Below, one piece after another: positions 6,440-9,147 of a stretch of 9,147 bases of DNA. Source of the stretch: GCA-2716945 sp964342835 (GTDB lineage: Bacteria > Pseudomonadota > Gammaproteobacteria > GCA-002705445 > GCA-002716945); assembly GCA_964342835.1 (NCBI GenBank), contig CAYFGJ010000040.1, forward strand, positions 1 through 9,147, given 5' to 3'. The notes under the pieces are model-generated. The model saw only the letters and a program-made list of their open reading frames with translations. It searched no databases and had not been told where the DNA came from. Numbering within the stretch: position 1 is the stretch's first letter; every line of letters begins with the position of its first letter. A program made the translations under genes and the position numbers.

Positions 6440-7219
6440 ATGCTTGATGAAATTATAAAAAATAAAAGAAATGAAATTCTTGAATTGAAAAAGAATCAAA
6501 GTATGGAATTAAATGATGTTTTAGATAAGAAGATTGAAAGTCGTGGTTTTTTAAATAAATTAAAAAAAAATATTTTAGATCAAAGAGTTTCAATAATAGC
6601 AGAAATTAAAAGAGCATCACCAAGCAAAGGTTTTTTAGATAAAAATCTAAATATAGTAAAAACTGCAATAGAATATGAAAAATCAGGAGCAACATGTATT
6701 TCTGTTTTAACTGATCAAAAATTCTTTAAAGGTAGTATAGACGATCTGATAAATGTAAGAAATGCAACTAATCTGCCTATTTTAAGGAAGGATTTTATTC
6801 TTGATGATTCACAAATAATCGAATCTAAATTAATTGGGGCAGATTGTATATTATTAATTATTGCTGCTTTGGATAAAAAATTGTTTTCAAGGTTATATGA
6901 TATGTGTATAGATTTAAATTTAGATGTTTTAGTTGAAGTTCATAATAAAGATGAATTACAAATTGCTCTTGAAAAAAATTGTAATATGGTTGGAATTAAT
7001 AATAGGAATCTTAAGACATTTGAGACATCTATTCAAACCACCATTGATTTAATAAAAATTATAAATAATAAAGATATGCTTATTGTTAGTGAAAGCGGTA
7101 TATTTAGCTCTACTGATATAGATATACTCAAAAAATCAGGAGTAAATACATTTTTAATAGGTGAAATGCTTATCAAGTCTAATAATATTTCACGTGATTT
7201 ACAGGAACTATTAAAATGA
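6440..7219 (+). CDS. trpC: Indole-3-glycerol phosphate synthase
   Basis: Closes and decarboxylates CdRP to indole-3-glycerol phosphate; a cytoplasmic TIM barrel. The 259 residues correspond to a monofunctional enzyme, without the TrpF domain fused in enteric bacteria. Catalytic signatures are all present: SIIAEIKRASPSKG (51-64) with Glu55 and Lys57, LPILRKDFI (112-120) with general acid Lys117, DVLVEVH (162-168) with Glu166, GINNRNLKTF (185-194), and VSESGI (216-221) with Glu218 and Ser219. A run of nine A residues (6562-6570) lies at codons 41-44, but the frame is intact. The stop overlaps the next start (ATGA, 7216-7219). trpF, trpB and trpA must lie elsewhere. Confidence 0.97.
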   Translation: MLDEIIKNKRNEILELKKNQSMELNDVLDKKIESRGFLNKLKKNILDQRVSIIAEIKRASPSKGFLDKNLNIVKTAIEYEKSGATCISVLTDQKFFKGSIDDLINVRNATNLPILRKDFILDDSQIIESKLIGADCILLIIAALDKKLFSRLYDMCIDLNLDVLVEVHNKDELQIALEKNCNMVGINNRNLKTFETSIQTTIDLIKIINNKDMLIVSESGIFSSTDIDILKKSGVNTFLIGEMLIKSNNISRDLQELLK

Positions 7220-7605
7220 ATAAGACGTTAGGAATAAGACATATAGCGCTTAGAGTGAAAAATTTTGAGCAATGTTTGAAATTTTACACTGATATTGTTG
7301 GAATGGATATTGATTGGAAGCCTGATTCTGAAAATGCATATTTAACAAATGGATTTGATAATTTGGCATTACACTTTTGTGATGCAGTGGATAGAGTCAC
7401 TAATAACTCTAAATTGGATCATTTTGGTATATTGCTTTCGAATAAACAAGATGTAGATATATGGTATTCTAAAATTAAATCTCATAATATTCCTATATAC
7501 AAGGATATAAAAGACCATAGAGACGGCTCTAGAAGCTTTTATTGTTGTGATCCAGATGGAAATATACTTCAATTAATTTGGCATCCACAGATTAGTAATG
7601 TTTAA
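7216..7605 (+). CDS. VOC-superfamily (glyoxalase/dioxygenase-fold) protein, substrate unknown
   Basis: 129 residues with the two beta-alpha-beta-beta-beta modules of the vicinal oxygen chelate fold. The first starts RHIALRVKNFEQCLKFYTDIVGMDI (8-32) and runs to LALHFCD (50-56). The second starts KLDHFGILLSNKQDVDIWYSKIKSHNI (66-92) and ends FYCCDPDGNILQLIWHP (108-124). Probable metal positions are His9, His69 and perhaps His53. The last position, usually Glu in glyoxalase I-like members, is Gln119, so the metal site may differ or metal may be absent. AGGAA at 7203-7207 is a good ribosome binding site. The start overlaps trpC by 4 nt and the stop overlaps speD by 8 nt, so it is embedded in the operon. 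I cannot assign a substrate; a glyoxalase-type detoxifying role is possible but unproven. It lies where, as I recall, pseudomonads carry a crp-like gene and osmC between trpC and speD. Confidence 0.88.
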   Translation: MNKTLGIRHIALRVKNFEQCLKFYTDIVGMDIDWKPDSENAYLTNGFDNLALHFCDAVDRVTNNSKLDHFGILLSNKQDVDIWYSKIKSHNIPIYKDIKDHRDGSRSFYCCDPDGNILQLIWHPQISNV

Positions 7606-8347
7606 AAAAATTAGTAATATTAGTAGAACTATTGTTATAAATACATTTGAAGGTTTTTTTTATAACAAAAAAACTGAAATAAAAGATCTCTTAAAACATA
7701 TATTAAAAACATATGATATTAAAAAATTAATTAACATTGCTACGTCATCCGCAAAAATAATCAATACAGAAATTATAAGCAAATCTGTTAATAATTTTGA
7801 GCCATTTGGTGATAGTGGATCATTATTAATACAAGCAAATTTAAAAAATCAAAAGAGTGCTGTTATACATCTTAAAGAAAGCCATATAACATTTCACACA
7901 TATATTGAAGATGGTTTAGAAAATTTTATAATAATTAGATTTGAAATGCATATTTCTTCATGCACTGATGAAAATATTTTTTTAACTCTCCCCGCAATAA
8001 TAAATCCAGATTCTAAAAATGATATTGAAAAGCTGAATCCTCATTTGATAAATATTGATTATTTAGAAAGGGGTGTTTCTTTCAATGAAATTAAAGAAAT
8101 TGATACAATGTTTCCGAATAATTTCTTTAAAGATAATTTTAATAAGTACAGTATTATGTCCCAAATTATATCTAAAAATACTCAATATTATTCATTACTC
8201 ATGAAAGAATCTGATATAAAAAATATCTTTGGCAATGATCAGATCTCTAAATTTGAAACTAGTTTTTTGCATTTTAAAAATTATTTATTAAATGCTCATT
8301 TGAATACATATAATACTGGGACAAATAAAAAGATTAATGAGAACTAA
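7598..8347 (+). CDS. speD: S-adenosylmethionine decarboxylase proenzyme, divergent proteobacterial (E. coli-like) type
   Basis: Decarboxylates S-adenosylmethionine to give the aminopropyl donor for spermidine. It is a pyruvoyl enzyme made by self-cleavage. The sequence is divergent, but the key block aligns: AVIHLKESHITFHTY (88-102) corresponds to E. coli VVAHLDKSHICVHTY, so cleavage is predicted between Glu94 and Ser95, with Ser95 becoming the pyruvoyl group. His100 and Cys122 (in HISSCTD) match the processing and proton-donor residues. NNFEPFGDSGSLLIQ (65-79) matches the NYEPQGAS region, INIDYLERGVSFNEI (151-165) matches VTIDYRVRGFTRDI, and the C-terminal LLMKESDIKNIFG matches LLKEFDLKHYMF. 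The length is 249 against about 264 in E. coli. The start overlaps the VOC gene by 8 nt with no Shine-Dalgarno, suggesting coupling. It is the last gene of the unit. speE is not adjacent; downstream is convergent coq7. Confidence 0.88.
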   Translation: MFKKISNISRTIVINTFEGFFYNKKTEIKDLLKHILKTYDIKKLINIATSSAKIINTEIISKSVNNFEPFGDSGSLLIQANLKNQKSAVIHLKESHITFHTYIEDGLENFIIIRFEMHISSCTDENIFLTLPAIINPDSKNDIEKLNPHLINIDYLERGVSFNEIKEIDTMFPNNFFKDNFNKYSIMSQIISKNTQYYSLLMKESDIKNIFGNDQISKFETSFLHFKNYLLNAHLNTYNTGTNKKINEN

Positions 8348-8352
8348 AATAT

Positions 8353-8976
8353 CTATATATAAGAACTAATTTTTTTGATAGCTTTTGATACAGTTGACAT
8401 AAATTTTTTTGTATTATCTGATAATTCTTTTGAACCTAAGTTTTTAGCTGCTTTTTTATGTTTTTTTTCATCTTCTTTTATAATTTGTAGAATTTTTTTA
8501 CTTCTTTTATCAGAACTTGGCAATAAATCTATGTATTCTTTCAGATGCTCATCTACTTGTTTTTCTGTTTCTTCAACAAATCCCATTTTCCATTTATTTT
8601 CATTTAGACCCGCAACAATACCTAAACAAAATGAAGATAAATACCAAATTGGATTAAAAATACTTTTTTCACCTTCCAATTCATTTAATCTTTTCGCACA
8701 TAGTTTTAAATGATTTTTTTCTTCTTCACACATCCTATAGAGTTCACTTCTAATCTTAGGATCTTTTGTTAATATTGCTTGTCCTCTATATAAAGCTTGA
8801 GCACATATTTCTCCCATATGATTTACTCTCATAACTTTTATAGATTGTAATCTATCAGTATCTTTTAGGTTAACTTCACTTGCTTCTAACTTATTAGGTT
8901 CTTTATTTGACTTATCATTGACGAGTGTATCAAGAGCATATTCTATCTCATTGACAATATAATCTATTTTGTTCAT
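8353..8976 (-). CDS. coq7: Demethoxyubiquinone hydroxylase (Coq7 family)
   Basis: Di-iron monooxygenase that hydroxylates 2-polyprenyl-3-methyl-6-methoxy-1,4-benzoquinol, the penultimate step of ubiquinone synthesis; it associates with the inner membrane face. The 207 residues match the longer beta/gammaproteobacterial form. Two ferritin-like repeats supply the iron ligands: MRVNHMGEICAQALYRGQ (49-66) with Glu56, EEEKNHL with Glu86 and His89, VEETEKQV with Glu138, and EDEKKH with Glu170 and His173. NPIWYLSSFCLGIVAGL (108-124) is the hydrophobic, membrane-contacting segment. All ligands are intact. It is divergent from rplM and convergent with speD (5 nt between stops). There is no Shine-Dalgarno before the ATG, and the predicted transcript leader is only about 14 nt. 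The presence of this gene implies a ubiquinone-based respiratory chain. Confidence 0.96.
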   Translation of the reverse strand: MNKIDYIVNEIEYALDTLVNDKSNKEPNKLEASEVNLKDTDRLQSIKVMRVNHMGEICAQALYRGQAILTKDPKIRSELYRMCEEEKNHLKLCAKRLNELEGEKSIFNPIWYLSSFCLGIVAGLNENKWKMGFVEETEKQVDEHLKEYIDLLPSSDKRSKKILQIIKEDEKKHKKAAKNLGSKELSDNTKKFMSTVSKAIKKISSYI

Positions 8977-9004
8977 TTAGATTATTTTACATAATTTCTA
9001 TAAT
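8976..9004 (+). promoter_or_regulatory. Candidate rplM promoter
   Basis: -10 TATAAT (8999-9004) is a perfect consensus, 17 bp downstream of TTTAGA (8976-8981, four of six). Transcription would start near 9011, giving a leader of about 77 nt that contains the hairpin at 9025-9078. The -35 touches the coq7 start codon on the other strand. Confidence 0.5.
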
Positions 9005-9025
9005 GCTTTCATGATTTTTTGTGAA
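8997..9025 (-). promoter_or_regulatory. Candidate coq7 promoter
   Basis: Reading the minus strand: -35 TTCACA (9025-9020, five of six), a 17-bp spacer, then -10 TATAGA (9002-8997, four of six plus correct spacing). The predicted start is near 8990, about 14 nt before the coq7 ATG. The -10 overlaps the plus-strand rplM -10 by 4 bp. Confidence 0.45.
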
Positions 9026-9078
9026 AATATCTTGTATAGAGAGTCTGATATGAGTAGAATCTCAAATACTTGATATTT
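9025..9078 (+). promoter_or_regulatory. Imperfect 54-nt hairpin in the rplM 5' leader
   Basis: Four stacked helices pair in order: 9025-9031 with 9072-9078 (7 bp, AAATATC/GATATTT), 9034-9037 with 9066-9069 (4 bp), 9039-9042 with 9060-9063 (4 bp), and 9044-9047 with 9055-9058 (4 bp including one G-U). They are separated by small internal loops and close a 7-nt loop at 9048-9054. The structure ends 9 nt before the rplM ATG. L13 represses its own mRNA in E. coli, so a regulatory leader is plausible; this particular fold is an inference from pairing alone. Confidence 0.4.
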
Positions 9079-9087
9079 AGAATAATT

Positions 9088-9147
9088 ATGAATACGAAAG
9101 AATGGTTTATCATTGATGCTGAAAAAGCAATACTTGGAAGGTTAGCT
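9088..9147 (+). CDS. rplM: 50S ribosomal protein L13, N-terminal 20 residues (runs off right edge)
   Basis: The last 60 bases encode MNTKEWFIIDAEKAILGRLA, which matches the start of bacterial L13 (E. coli: RDWYVVDATGKTLGRLA). The W-[FY]-x-[IV]-D-A...LGRLA pattern is specific to L13. The frame is open to the edge. The E. coli protein has a slightly longer N-terminus; here the ATG at 9088 is the only sensible start. No strong Shine-Dalgarno is visible (only TAGAA, 9079-9083). rpsI normally follows in bacteria. Its place after divergent coq7 is part of the evidence for a beta/gammaproteobacterial origin. Only the first seventh or so of the protein is seen, so completeness cannot be judged. Confidence 0.9.
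   Translation, partial: MNTKEWFIIDAEKAILGRLA

Noticed and set aside
8375..8713. 112-codon plus-strand frame over coq7
   Set aside because: Antisense shadow of coq7. The repetitive Phe/Ser composition comes from complementing Lys/Glu-rich codons.
9050..9073. Seven-codon upstream frame (MSRISNT) in the rplM leader
   Set aside because: It lies within the proposed hairpin and has only a weak GAGAG before it; a frame this short is expected by chance.

Overview
The window is very AT-rich (well under one third G+C by eye), gene-dense, and uses the standard bacterial code (TGA, TAA and TAG all serve as stops). All genes are ordinary housekeeping or biosynthetic genes. Coq7 (ubiquinone synthesis) points to Proteobacteria. 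A fructose-bisphosphate aldolase gene near purC, rpe next to trpEGDC, and speD and coq7 beside rplM resemble gene orders I recall from Betaproteobacteria and from pseudomonad-like Gammaproteobacteria. I infer a streamlined, AT-rich beta- or gammaproteobacterium, with beta slightly preferred. The species cannot be named from this sequence.

Layout. (1) 1-597, plus strand: the 3' part of a class I fructose-bisphosphate aldolase. (2) 2597-600, minus strand: a compact unit of pseudoazurin, purC and bioD with 6-nt gaps, meeting the aldolase gene tail to tail with only 2 nt between stops. (3) 2598-2702: a divergent intergenic region with a Fur-box-like sequence, a candidate rpe promoter and a 12-bp perfect palindrome. 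(4) 2703-8347, plus strand: rpe, trpE, trpG, trpD, trpC, a small VOC-fold protein and speD, joined by overlaps or gaps of 2-11 nt and probably co-transcribed. (5) 8976-8353, minus strand: coq7, tail to tail with speD (5-nt gap). (6) 8977-9087: a divergent region where the best coq7 and rplM promoters share overlapping -10 elements, followed by a 54-nt imperfect hairpin in the rplM leader. (7) 9088 to the right edge: the first 20 codons of rplM.

Together the genes cover glycolysis or gluconeogenesis, the pentose phosphate pathway (rpe), chorismate to indole-glycerol phosphate (trpEGDC), purine, biotin, spermidine and ubiquinone synthesis, and a periplasmic copper electron carrier. trpF, trpB and trpA are not here. 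gph, often found between rpe and trpE, is absent from that position. No intergenic stretch exceeds about 112 nt. I see no tRNA, rRNA, CRISPR array, insertion sequence or convincing intrinsic terminator. No obviously new multi-gene system is present; the more interesting signals are regulatory (two divergent intergenic regions) plus the VOC gene embedded in the trp-speD operon.
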